Origin: Cliona cf. orientalis | Lineage: Eukaryota; Porifera; Demospongiae; Clionaida; Clionaidae | Length of the DNA stretch: 64,000 nt | Direction of reading: 5' to 3' | Assembly: GCA_963930775.1 (NCBI GenBank) | Contig: OZ005697.1 | Span: 3,246,292 to 3,310,291 of the forward strand | Part shown: in pieces, positions 1 through 11,500 of the stretch | How positions within the stretch are numbered: position 1 is the first letter of the stretch | Layout: every line of letters begins with the position of its first letter | Notes under the pieces: generated by a model | What the model was told of the DNA's origin: nothing | Database searches by the model: none | The model's input: the letters and a program-made list of their open reading frames with translations, nothing else | Position numbers and translations under genes: made by a program

Positions 1-2038
1 CGGCATGCTCCAAACACTATAATATTATATTCAAGTGGCATGGCAATCAACAGAAGTATATAGCTATAAAACACCGTAATCATGCACATGCTGGAAGGTA
101 TCTTGTATAGCATAGCTATATATATATAATATTATACATATATACACACCAACCTTGATGACATGTATAGCTATACTAGCAACACTTGAATAAAAAGTGA
201 TCATGAAAATTGTATCCAGGCTGGTCATGTAGCTATGAAATTTGGTAATAGATTCTATCCTAGCCACATTGAGGATTCGTAATTATTTTCCGTGCATATT
301 TTTTTAAGCCATAATATAATATAGATAACAGTTTCAAACACGATATCATACATGACACCGCCAACTTGTGCTATTTTCGACCACTGTTAGTCTCTCTGGG
401 CACTCATTAATGTATATATATACTAGCTAGCTACTAAAATATATATTTTGTAGCCGTACCTCTTGCTGCCCATAGGGAGGCCATTCCGAGTTCTCAGTGT
501 CCCTACGGTAGCTTTCGGCGTCGCCGCTTCCCGTACTGTCAGACCTAAAGCGAGGTAAATCAGCTCTAGTATTAGTTTATAATAAAGAATTATACTTTGA
601 CGCACATTTATTTTTAATCTGGCGTTGACTGGCTATAGTCTACCCCCTATGATCTACTACTGTGACACTGGATCAACCTTCCAACAAGTCGTGACTTTTA
701 GCCGGGCCACCCGGGACCGTGGCCACACCTCTCAAATCCTATTGGTCACATCTGCGCATGCGTAATACTAAACAGGATGTGGGAACAAATCAGGTAGCTA
801 GCTACCCCTCCACTCGACTTACCCAGGTCCACATATCCAGATCGATCGCCACGCTCACGATTCAGCAAAAATAACCTATCGACACACTGATCGACACTTT
901 TCTCGACTGACCAGTCAAATGATACATCGCGCTATAATTATAACTACTATAGATAAATCTCAGCGTGTTGAATTAACACTGTCACTATTGTGGCTGTAGC
1001 CAGTAGGCTAATCTGCCTCTAAGACTTGCCACTACACAAATTTATGTGTACTAAACTTTTAATGCCTTTCTCTAATTCCAAAACGACGATACAATGTCAA
1101 TAATACAACGAACTACCAATGCAAAATGGCGATCATAAGATCTAGGGTGGACTTTTATAGCCGCAGCAAGGCACCGTATATAATTATATACATATCCTGT
1201 TTGACATCATATGAACTAAAAATAGAATGAACCTTATAAGAGAGGCACAAAAGCTTGATAATCATATCCATAGCCCAAACCGTATTCAATAATATGGTAG
1301 CATAAAATAGTACAATGTCATGTTGACTAACATAATATAATAGAGTATGATGGACAATAACCATCAGGACAAACCATCAATAAATACTACAATTCTATAA
1401 TAATAATAATTTTACAATCAAACATGATAATATTTAATATGACAGAACTTAAAGTGTACTAAGATAACCTATTTTGGTGTTGTGACTTCTTTTAGGTGCG
1501 CAATTAGGTCTATAGAAATGGAAAGTTTGCAAGACATTGTAAGAATTAGCACCAAAGTTACCATCTGTGAACCTCTCAGTATAATTTTACTTCTAAATAG
1601 CAGACGGCCAGGAAGCCACACCCCTTTTCGCGGCCAGTGACGTAATTGCTGGCACCATGCCAGGCCCTTCCCCCTTCATAGGAGGGGCACTAGCTAGGGG
1701 TCTGGGGCGAGACTAATGCATTGCGTAATACAATTGAAGTGTATATACAGTACTTAAATTGAAGTAGACTCAAATTCAGCTCATATCCTGCTTTCCTGTA
1801 CACTAGCTAATATACATGTACTAGGTGCTAAGTATGTCGAAGCTCTTGGAAGCCAATCTATTAAATTTTGTATCACATAGTATGGAGCTTATTTGAAAAT
1901 ACTCCCTTAGTAGCTACAGTAGCCATATATATTATAGCTATTCTGCATTCGAAAATCACTGATTTGTGCCTCACTTTGGCGGCTTACCACTCGAGACAGC
2001 AGGCTTGCTGTAGTTTCTAACATTGGATCTGTGAAGTA

Positions 2039-2625
2039 CAGTGGACTCTCCAAATAACGGACACCTTGGTACATAGGCTTCTGTCCTTTATTCGGGATAT
2101 GTCCTTTATTGGGGTATTTTACTTTAGTCACCCCCCATTTCATCTAATATTAATTTTATAGCCAATAATTCATGACATTGTATTAAACTATTCAGTCTAT
2201 TTCAAAGAAGTGATCGACTCGACGAGTGTCAATTGCGTCATGGTGGACGAATGGCTAGCTACTTGCCATTTTAGCAAGTAAAGCAGTGGCTGTTGTCATT
2301 ACTATAGCTAGACAAAGTATTACCGTTTTTAGAGTGTCTACATGTATTGCTGTCTTTTAAATTTTTGTACAGATTGTTAATAATGTTATGAACTGCATGT
2401 AAGGAGGTCGTGGGCAGGGTTAACCACACCCACCGCTGTACGTTAGTCGGAATGTTTTTTGTATGGTACTGTATTACTTTGTGCAACTGCTGTGTCCCTT
2501 ATCCGGAATTCGGAGGTTGTCCACTATTCAGGTGCTGCTACTGTATTAAACATAATATGGTGATATTGGTTGGTACATATAGCAGTGTCCGTTATTGGGA
2601 GTGTCCGTTAGTAGAGAGTCCACTG
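2039..2625. mobile_element. pogo/Tigger-type MITE with TA target duplication
   Basis: Both ends read CAGTGGACTCTC going inward, each flanked by TA (2037-2038 and 2626-2627). The arms go on with related 'aacggacac' motifs. About 587 bp, no transposase. The CAGTGGA ends and TA duplication match the intact Tigger element at 31613-34853, which may mobilise it (inference). Confidence 0.8.
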
Positions 2626-2794
2626 TATATAGAAGGCTCAAACTGCCTATAAATCAAGTGGGAAGCCTGGGGCTCTTGAGACCTTGGAATAGTGACAGTT
2701 TGAAAAATGGAAAAAAAAAATGTTTTGTGTGATTCAGATTCTGAAGTGGTCCCTTTAGCTGACATAAATGCACTATATAGTTACGTTGTATTAT

Positions 2795-3172
2795 CATATA
2801 GCGGGAAATTTTGGTGAGGTTTTTTAAAGGCATTGTACCACAATATAAGGGCTATAGCCTAGCAAATTAGTGTCACATGTGCATGATATAACTGCACCCA
2901 TTAGATTGAAATCTGGTAGCCACTTTTCAATCAATGGTTGTAGTTTGCGGTGGCCAAACGTGATCGGTCCTAAAAATTATAACAATCACCGCTTATCTAG
3001 TGACACAATGCCTTAAATTTGGTGATTTAGTGATTCAGTATAGATTGCCAAACTAATATACACGTATATATCTATGGCGGTAGCATTCAGATAGCCAAAT
3101 TTAAACTTCGCCAATACCAATGGAGAGCCATTTCGCTAAATTTAATGCTCGCCAAACTTACCCACTATACAG
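2795..3172. mobile_element. Decayed MITE of the 'tagcggg...ttggcga' family
   Basis: The left side has 'tagcgggaaatttt' and the right side 'gccaaacttacccactata'. Internal motifs such as 'ttcgccaat' and 'gctcgccaa' recur in the better preserved copy at 34131-34760. Ends are eroded, so limits are approximate. Confidence 0.55.
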
Positions 3173-3280
3173 TACTACATAATATCAGTCTATTATAGCC
3201 TATCCGGTAGCCACCTCCACTCTAGACCCAAGGTGCACATGTAGCTTCTAATAATAGCCAGTAAGCCAAGCAACACCGGG

Positions 3281-3302
3281 GGGTGGGGGGGGGGGGGGGG
3301 GG
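3281..3302 (+). repeat. Poly-G run
   Basis: An almost unbroken G-run about 22 bases long lies just 3' of cytochrome c exon 2 (minus strand). Similar G or C runs occur at about 12229-12270, 44428-44443, 45012-45031 and 48421-48430, mostly inside or beside MITEs. Their lengths are likely to be unreliable. Confidence 0.7.
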
Positions 3303-3408
3303 ATTCTCAAACTGAATATTCACAATTATTAGAAAAAAGCAACTTAGAACACCCAGGCATAGGCTACATAACTAGACCCAAAATAATTAACTCCACTAGT
3401 ATTTATAC

Positions 3409-4088
3409 CTCTTCTGTCTTTCTCTTTTTTTATACCCTCGAACACCATTTTAGTTCCAGGGATGAACTTTTTAGGATGAGTTAAAAATTTATCTAAGTTC
3501 TCCTGGTCCCAGATAGTATCCTTATACAATGCTTGAACCGAGTACTTGGTGTAGTTGCTTTCACTGGCTACTTTCCGACCAAAGATTCCATACAAGTTAG
3601 GCCCAGTGTGCATACCATCAGGATGAGGCTGAGGACCGCCATTCTGAAGAATGAGACAGAAAAGAGAAAGGGAAAGGGGGAGAGAGAGACAGAGTGAGAG
3701 AGAGAGGGAGAGGGAGACAGCATACACTTGTACATTATGTGAAGTAAATATATAGGAGCATCTGTATACCTGACGACCATTACCAAAAGCACATGCTCTA
3801 CAACGTACAATGTACTGGAATATTAAACGCACATAATCATTATGTAAAAATTAATATGCACATATATAGCTTATCGAGTGATTGTTATTCTTTAGGCTGT
3901 TTGTTAATAAGCATGAGCCTCTCTCAGGTTTGTTGACACTATTCCAAGAAATAATTTTAATGTTGAACATAACTCACAAGTTCAGTGGTATGGCATGTGG
4001 CACATCTCATTCTGAATATCTCTGCCCCCTTAGCAACATCAGCAGGCTCGCCGACCTGGTTCCGCTCGCAATCACCAATGTTACTCAT
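3409..4088 (-). CDS. CYCS: Cytochrome c, mitochondrial (two exons seen, 3' end missing)
   Basis: Electron carrier of the mitochondrial intermembrane space, between complexes III and IV and also an apoptosome activator in animals. Exon 1 (4088-3978) starts MSNIGDCER, continues GDVAKGAEIF-like residues and carries the haem-attachment motif CATCH; it ends at a gtgagt donor in phase 0. Exon 2 (3643-3409) supplies HTGPNLYGIFGRK, the PKKFIPGTKM stretch with the axial Met, and FEGIKKEKDRR, ending in phase 1. The short C-terminal exon (DLIAYLK-like in other animals) was not located. Between CATCH and TGPNL there are 16 residues rather than the 9 usual in animals; a second in-phase acceptor (exon start at 3628) would remove five of them. 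It is divergent from gene 1, about 1.5 kb away. Confidence 0.88.
3660..3720. repeat. GA-rich microsatellite in the cytochrome c intron
   Basis: Imperfect gagagaga/gggaga repeats lie just upstream (minus strand sense) of the exon 2 acceptor, where on the transcribed strand they read as a CT-rich polypyrimidine tract. Confidence 0.7.
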
Positions 4089-4171
4089 CTACACAATCAT
4101 GTATTGTATGTACATGTACAACACCAATAAGGAATAGTACTATTAGCTGGGGATTCTGTGATTGTGGTATA

Positions 4172-4745
4172 TAGTCGAGCCTCCGAACAAAGGACACTTT
4201 GGGAACAGACCTCTTGTCCTTTGCTCGGAGGTTGTCCCTATCTCGGAGGTTCATGATTTTTTTAACCCATTTTGATTGTATTATCCTTTAACAAATTAGT
4301 AAATGCACTGAAATGCATAATAAGAGCAGTAGAGATGATAATCAAGTGGTTGGTATGTTCTGTTTTCAGTATCAACATAGCATAAGCTGAATTTTTTTTG
4401 CTTCTGAAGTACTGGCTACTCTAAAATCGTTATCTGGATTCCCGGCTAATATTATTATCGCGCATGCAGCATAATATCGCGACCGCCTAGATTGCGACAA
4501 AGGTGGGCGTGGCATCATTAATTTAAGGGCGTGGTTTCCGGATGTCCGCTATTTAGAGGCAGTTTTGCATTGAAAAATCACATTGGGAGCTTGGATCTTG
4601 TCCGCTGTCCGGAATCGAGAAGCGTCCGCTTCTCGGAGGTTGCTAATGTACTAAAACTATGCTAAATTCAATCGGTAACACGGCACTTGTCCGCTGTAGA
4701 GAGGTTGTCCGCTTCTCGGAGGGTCCGTTATCAGAGGCTCGACTG
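4172..4745. mobile_element. MITE with TAGTCGAGCCTC ends
   Basis: The left end reads tagtcgagcctcc and the right end, inverted, cagtcgagcctct, each flanked by TA. Arms contain repeated 'tctcggaggttgtcc' motifs in both orientations. No coding capacity. It occupies much of the space between cytochrome c and gene 1. Confidence 0.78.
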
Positions 4746-5187
4746 TATACATGTACTACATGTACATTAATTTTATTTAAATTTTATAACATATTATAAT
4801 CCTTCCCATTTCTGAGGTGGATCATGACCATCTGCCCACTGGCACGTAAAATCAATTTTGTGATCATATCAAAACTGTTGCGCCTTCACGTCACTTTAAT
4901 ACGTCAAGAATTTATACCCCTGACACTGTCGGTGCCACACAACATGTTCTATTAAATAGCCCTCCACTTCTACCCCCTCCCCTGAATCTAATTCAATAAT
5001 AGATCTCTCAGTGGTTTAGTACACAATGATGCACATAGTCTACAAAGCTGTGTACATAAAATTCTTAGTAGTTGGAGCATCGACTTGGCAACTTAAACTT
5101 GTGAGCTGCCAGTGTTTGAACTCAATCTTTTTTCTGTTTCAATCAACTCATAAACTATTTAAAGATGATTACCTTACGCGAAGTTGG

Positions 5188-5378
5188 TTAGACTGACTTT
5201 TAGGATCTACCTGCAAAGTTCAGACATAGACAAACCCTCGAAACCAACCCTGGAGACTAACCCTTGTGACTAACCCTGCCATACAGACCCTAGAGACAAA
5301 CAATCTTACCCAAAACCCAACCCCTGACCCCTCACGTCCGGGATGACTTTTAGGTAGATCCTAAAAGTCAGTCTAGCC
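5188..5378. mobile_element. Short inverted-repeat element
   Basis: The ends are inverted copies of a roughly 26-base sequence containing 'agactgacttttaggatc' (left about 5188-5215, right about 5352-5378). The interior ('ccctggagactaaccc', 'aacccctgacc') reappears near 39425-39505, so this is a dispersed family. Confidence 0.65.
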
Positions 5379-5439
5379 GCGAAGTTTATCCTAAGTTCTA
5401 TTCTTAAGATAACTGTTACCTTTTCCAGCCTGTATAAGC

Positions 5440-5633
5440 CCTTCAGGGACACTTAACTTCCAAGCCAGCACCACGATCACCAAGCCGCGCCCACAAATTA
5501 TGTGGGCACACCCACCGCACCTTTGTCGGAGGCGGGGCGGCGCCGAATTGGCGCCGTTGAAGCGCGGCCCGCATTGAATTATCGAAGGGGCAAAGCTAGC
5601 TCAGCAATTTTAATACAGTAATCACCTTCCATT
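5440..5633 (+). promoter_or_regulatory. GC-rich 5' flank of gene 1, possible promoter
   Basis: This stretch is much richer in G, C and CpG than its surroundings, with two GGCGCC sites five bases apart near 5540-5556. No TATA box is evident. An in-frame TAA at 5619-5621 lies five codons before the gene 1 ATG. Assignment as promoter is inference from position and composition. Confidence 0.3.
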
Positions 5634-6815
5634 ATGGCTGAGCCTTCAATCACTGCAGACTACGTGTGTAACGTGTGCTTGTCGGCGAATCCTTCGATAA
5701 GAGATCTCATCGATGTCGGCTGCTTCAAGCCAGGCGCCCACGCAAAGGCACCGAGGGTCCCCGTGCGATGGAACCACGGCTCCAGGCGAATGGAGAGGGT
5801 CAGAACCTCGATGGAGCCGTCAAGTGATACCTACCTCGGATCTTTGTCCCTTTCCAAGCCACCGGATAATCGAATCAATATTCGGCCGATGCCCCGCGTG
5901 AGTGTACCTCACGGGGGAAAGAGATTCATCATGTGTGATTTGGGCTGGAGGTGTGGTGGGGACAAGTGTACGTTTGCTCACAGCATGGAAGAGAGGGAGG
6001 CCTGGAATGAAGCACTGCTCAGACAACAGTCGGCGGCCATGACGGCTGCTACTGCCCCACCGGACAGGAGGGTCAGCTTCGATGAGAGAATTGGTGGTAA
6101 GTACATGTATTATTAAACATAATCATGTGTTTGGTGGTGATACATGTACATTGCGGCAGCTGTTTAAATTTACTACAAAACCTCTAATTAGTGTAAACAC
6201 TCTTACAGTGTAATGTGCATTAAACGAGGTATTAATAAGATACACTGTATACATACTTAAGCTTTGTTGTAAAAGTTCCGCACGATAATAATTATTTGTA
6301 TTTGCGTAATAATATGTATGCTTGAGCCTTGTCCAATTTTTAGGGAAAGACACATGTAATTCAGTAAAAAGGTGTACATGTATATTGTAGATAATTCATG
6401 AAGATGTACTTCTGTATGTACGTAAGTGTATTTTCCCCATTATTACCCAGCCCCCCTCTACTCTCAAACTGGTCGCCAGGATACTGTAGTCACTCAGCCG
6501 TCGTACACAGCTCCTTCGTACCACCAGAATGATGACTCAGCATTCTACGAAGCCACCCAGTACCACCATGCCCACCCCCATGCTCACCACCATCCCTCTA
6601 GTGGACCACCCGGAGTGACAGCCATTCCCACACCAGGTCCACTCTATGACATGGCAGCTGTCTCCCACAGTGCCCACCACCAGCATCGCCATGGCAACCC
6701 CGTGCCTCATGTGGTCGACCACCATGGAGCTACTGCTAGCACACCAGGTCCTATGTGGGCTTCTACGTCTGCGTCTTACAGTCATCCTCTACCAGGTGGA
6801 AGCCAAAATTACTAC

Positions 6816-6846
<31 letters not shown>

Positions 6847-7010
6847 AGCTGTACCACCATCAACAGCAGCAGCCACAGCCACTGTCGGAAGTTTACAGCC
6901 ACGGCCATCAACACTATCAGCCGGTAAATGTATGATATCACTATCCACTGATTGAGGGTACAATGTACATGTACATATATGTATGCACATAATTATGTAG
7001 AAAGAGGGTA

Positions 7011-7097
<87 letters not shown>

Positions 7098-8058
7098 GAA
7101 AGTTTAATATTGGAGACTACAAACATGCAGTACATGTACTGGCAAGCACGATAGACACATAAAAAATTCCCTCACATAAAAAATGCTGATGTGACTAACC
7201 ACGTTTACACAATCTTGATTATCTCTTGTAGATACAGGCTCGTCCTTCTGTGCTGGGTCATCCTCTGAATACAAATCATTCACAGATATGGCATAGCCAC
7301 ACCCACAGCCACGCTCATCCTCCTATTGGTTCACGAAGGCAGCGCTACCCAACCCATTCCGGTATCCCAGAATCCCAGATCAGCAATGAGTTCCTCTCCT
7401 CTCCATTGGCTAATCTGCTACCTGGTCTGGGCAGTCAGCACCCCAGCGTCTCCAGGGTACAATCAGCACCCACCAGTGCTACTGCACAGGTAAGCTACAT
7501 GTGTACATGTAATTCTTGCTAGTTAGTATTGGGTGTGCTACACTGTATATTATGACACAAATGAGCACCTCTGCTAAATCAACTTCGCTGGGCCAAAACT
7601 ATCCTCTTGTACATCTAAAGTGTTTCAGATTCATGTACTGAGGGTGGATTAAACTTACATGTGTAAGACCGGCTTTTTATACTTTCATGTGTATTTGTGT
7701 TGGTTGTTTACACTATGATTAATAATTACTTATTTGAAAAATATGAATCATTCCAGTCATTAATGAATATCTAATTCCAGTTACAACTTCCAGTAACCAA
7801 TGAATTACTGCGGCATGGACATCCTATAATATTAATGTAGTTCGACCCTGAGTAAATATGTATTATGTACATGTAATTGTTATCCAAGTTTGAAGATGAC
7901 TGATAGTGGTGTCATTGTTGAGCATCCATGTGCACATTGTTTATATTTTTGTATGTGTAGTCCAGGAATGTACTTTTGCTCTCCATGAGGATGTAAGCTG
8001 TGTACAAATGCACACTCAAACCTCTCTTTTCTCCCTCTCTCTCCCCCCGTCTCTCCCT

Positions 8059-8119
<61 letters not shown>

Positions 8120-8468
8120 ACACACAGACACCATCATTACCTGAGGATCCCTGGCCCTCTCTTGGTAGTCCCACCACCGCCCCAAGGGGCTTCCCCTTGG
8201 GCAGCTCACAGCTTCAACCACAGTACTCCATGGCTGCTGTAGCTCCCTCTCCCAACCCCCCGTCCCAAGGTCACCAGCTTAGCACACAAACTGAGACATC
8301 ACAGCCAGCTCAGCAGCAAATCACTCCCTCCCCACACCTACATGTACCCTCATCCAGGTATGTATTACGTGCGTGAACATCTGTATTGTGGTTATGCATG
8401 TAAGTGCCTATGGTGTACGTACATCTGCATGTGATGAACACATGCATATCATGTGCATAAGAGAAGGT

Positions 8469-8517
<49 letters not shown>

Positions 8518-11500
8518 AGGGAGGGAGGGAGGGATAGAGAGAGAAAGAAAAAGAGAGGGAGGGAGGGAGTGTATAAATGAGGGAGAAGAAAATTTAATAT
8601 TATTTGCTTGCATTTGTGTGTACACACATTGTAAAGTAATCACCCTCTGTCATTCAGGCCTCTGGCTCACAGTGATCTTGAGAAGCAGCAGGTGTCAGAG
8701 TCTTCAGTGGCCAGTTCTGTCGTTCAGGCAAAGAGCTATGGCCAGTATAAACCAGGAAATATTATCTATGAGTTGCTATCTGCTAGCAACTATAAAAATA
8801 AATTTCAGGAGCTACTTAAATGCGAAGAGAGCACACACAAGAGCATCCTGGAAAACAGGTAAACAATATGTAACGTGTATTGCCTTACGGTGGCTAGATG
8901 ACATGCCCTTAATGTAAAAAAATGTAATTTCTCCAGCTGAATAAAAATTCCTAATTGCATGTTGTTATAATAATGTACATGTACATATGTGCTGTATTAA
9001 GCCATGCAATACACATGTATACATGCATGCATGCTCATGGCTTTATCAGGGTACCCTTGAGGTTGATTTTTCCTCCCTAAAACTTAGAGAATACGGTGTA
9101 CATTGTACATGTACATGCTGATCTCCCCCTCCTGAAGAACCAACAATTGATGTTCATATAAATTGGTAGTTGACCTCTGTTCATCATTGGCCTACTTTAT
9201 GATGATCCAATCCCTTCCCATAGCCGGCAAATTGCCTATAAAAACTTTTGTTGCTAAACCACTACCAGCAAATGTACATGTACAATGTCATATACATGTA
9301 TGTATTAATCCCTCTAATTTGTATTATGCATGCATGTACTTTCCCTGTAGGTGTAATGGAGAGTATCAGTTAGTCCTTCATCAGTCGGGCCTCAAGCGAC
9401 CTCCCTGGATGACTCGAGAGTCAGACTTCCGACATGTTCGATACGGCTACATTGCCCTAAACGGTGACCAGATTGCTTACGCTGTGCAGGCAGCACAGGA
9501 TAAAGAGGGTGTGACCCTCACCTACGACGGGAATACGATATGCACGGCAGATATTCTCTCGGAGAATTACTCGCACATAGAGGAAAAGCTTTATATAGGA
9601 TTTGATCGAGATGCTGTGACTAAATTAAACCATTCCGAGTGCCCAGTTAAACCCGGTCCGAGCGACTTTAATGTTCACGTCAGCTTTAAACTAAAGCACT
9701 CTTATTTTAATAATCTTAAGCGGTCTTTAGACAGACTTCATCCGGATATCATTCAGCGGCTGACACCCCACTACCAGAGTTTTCAGTGCCACCAGCCTAA
9801 CCTACACATGGGTGCTACCCATCCCATGTATAAACCGTATGAAAAGCTATGCTCTCCCGATCAGCTAAAGGCTTTAAAAACCATTACCCTCTCTCCTTCC
9901 AGCGGCCCTCCCGTTCTCATAGCTGGACCCTTCGGAACAGGTAAGACCCGAGTCCTTGCTGTAGCTGTGCAGTTCCTTTTTGAGCAACCTACCTCCTCCT
10001 TCGTCCGAGTCTTAGTCTGCACCCAACAGAGGATGTCCGCCGACAACTTTCTCGAAACGTTCCTCAACTTACAACAGATTAGGAACGTTGGCTTTGCCGA
10101 TGCTTTCTTGCTCCGAGACTATGGCTTTCACACCCCAAAGCTTAAAAAGTATTACAGAAATGTCCAGAGTATCCAGCATCAACTTCTCCGCCACCCACAC
10201 CCTCGCACGCTCATCGTCACCACCTGCCTCACCGCACCTCGTCTCGCTTCTTTCTTGCAGCGAGACTTCTTCACTCACATCCTTATCGATGAAGGAGCTC
10301 AGATGAGGGAGCCAGAGGCTGTTGCACCACTCTGCCTTGCTAACAGTAACACTAAGATTGTCATCGCTGGAGACCATCATCAGGTACATGTACATCAAAT
10401 TAATTTTTATCTTCTACTATAATACATGTACATACATGTATACCAATCCTAAACCTAAGAGCAAACCATCCCATTGCCTGCTCAGTTTAACCTACATTTT
10501 ACATTTACATGTACATGTAATCCTTGCAAAAGGCAGAGCCACTAGGCAGCTGTCCACCCTTGAGAACTACATATAGTATGTATAGTATTGTCATTGTTGG
10601 GAAACGGGTCGTGTAGCTTAGACCCTCTTGTGCACCACGATACCCACTTATTGGTATACCTACATGTATACAGTGTATGTACATGCGTAGCTAGCATAAC
10701 TGAGCACTTAGGGTAATAGTGTACAACAATATGTTTTGATAGTACGTATGTGCTTACTTTAAGTACATGTATTTATATGGTTACGTGCGTTGTAGCTTGT
10801 CGTGTGCATAGTATGAACACCGAACAATTAAGGCACAAACCATACGTCGTTGTGAAATCACTCTATTGACATAGTAGCTATAAATATGCATTATAGCACT
10901 CATGACCATCTACATTGTCATAGGTTGGTCCAGCGATGCTAGTTCTTGGTTCCAAGGCTCGAGACAACGGTCTGGACAAATCCCTCCTGGAGAGACTGCT
11001 GCTCCACTACCAAGGCATGCAGGGGGACGTAGCCAGCAACCATCACGTCACGTTAGTCACCAACTATCGCTGCCATCCCGACATTCTTGAGCTATCCGGC
11101 AACCTCTTTTATGAAACACCACTGAAGCCTCCAGACGACAAAGCCCCGCCCAAGCTCCACCCAGAGTACTCCACCTCCTTCGTGTTTGTGTGCTCCAGCT
11201 ACGGTGAGAAGGTAGAGGAGACGAACAGGAACACAAACGAAGAGGAAGCCATCGTGATCTTGGAGAAGCTGAGGGAGTTGAGTGAGAATTGGCCGTACAG
11301 AGAGTGGGGGGATAGGGACCTAATCAAGGCCTGCATCATGAGCCCTAGTAGAAGCCAGGTAGGTATAGAGATACTATTCATGCTTTTACATGTACATGTA
11401 CATGTAGATGTAGCTTTTTATAGGCTATACATGTATCACATGCACAGTCCATGAGCATGGTTTATGCCACAAACTTGCAGCGTACTAGTTAGCCATTAAT

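Larger units (their letters stand above)
1..3408. other. Left flank without a recognised gene
   Basis: No ORF here resembles a protein family I know, and the open stretches are short and AT-rich. It holds one clear TA-flanked MITE (2039-2625), a decayed copy of a second family (about 2795-3172) and a G-run (about 3281-3302). The missing last exon of cytochrome c (minus strand, phase 1) should lie in this interval; I searched for it by eye and did not find it. Confidence 0.5.

Noticed and set aside
3775-3819. CRAC-containing mini-exon as the haem motif of cytochrome c
   Set aside because: It lacks the His of CxxCH, and a proper CATCH motif with the right upstream residues and start codon was found at 3978-4088. 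It is kept only as a curiosity in the findings.
5820-6026. Antisense ORFs within gene 1 exons (also at 6537, 10069, 13060, 13848)
   Set aside because: They are shadows of real exons; the sense strand has motifs and splice phases, the antisense has neither.
7880-8643. Long ORFs made of RERERE or SLSLSL
   Set aside because: They are translations of the (AG)n/(CT)n microsatellites; only the exon 4 and exon 5 parts belong to gene 1.
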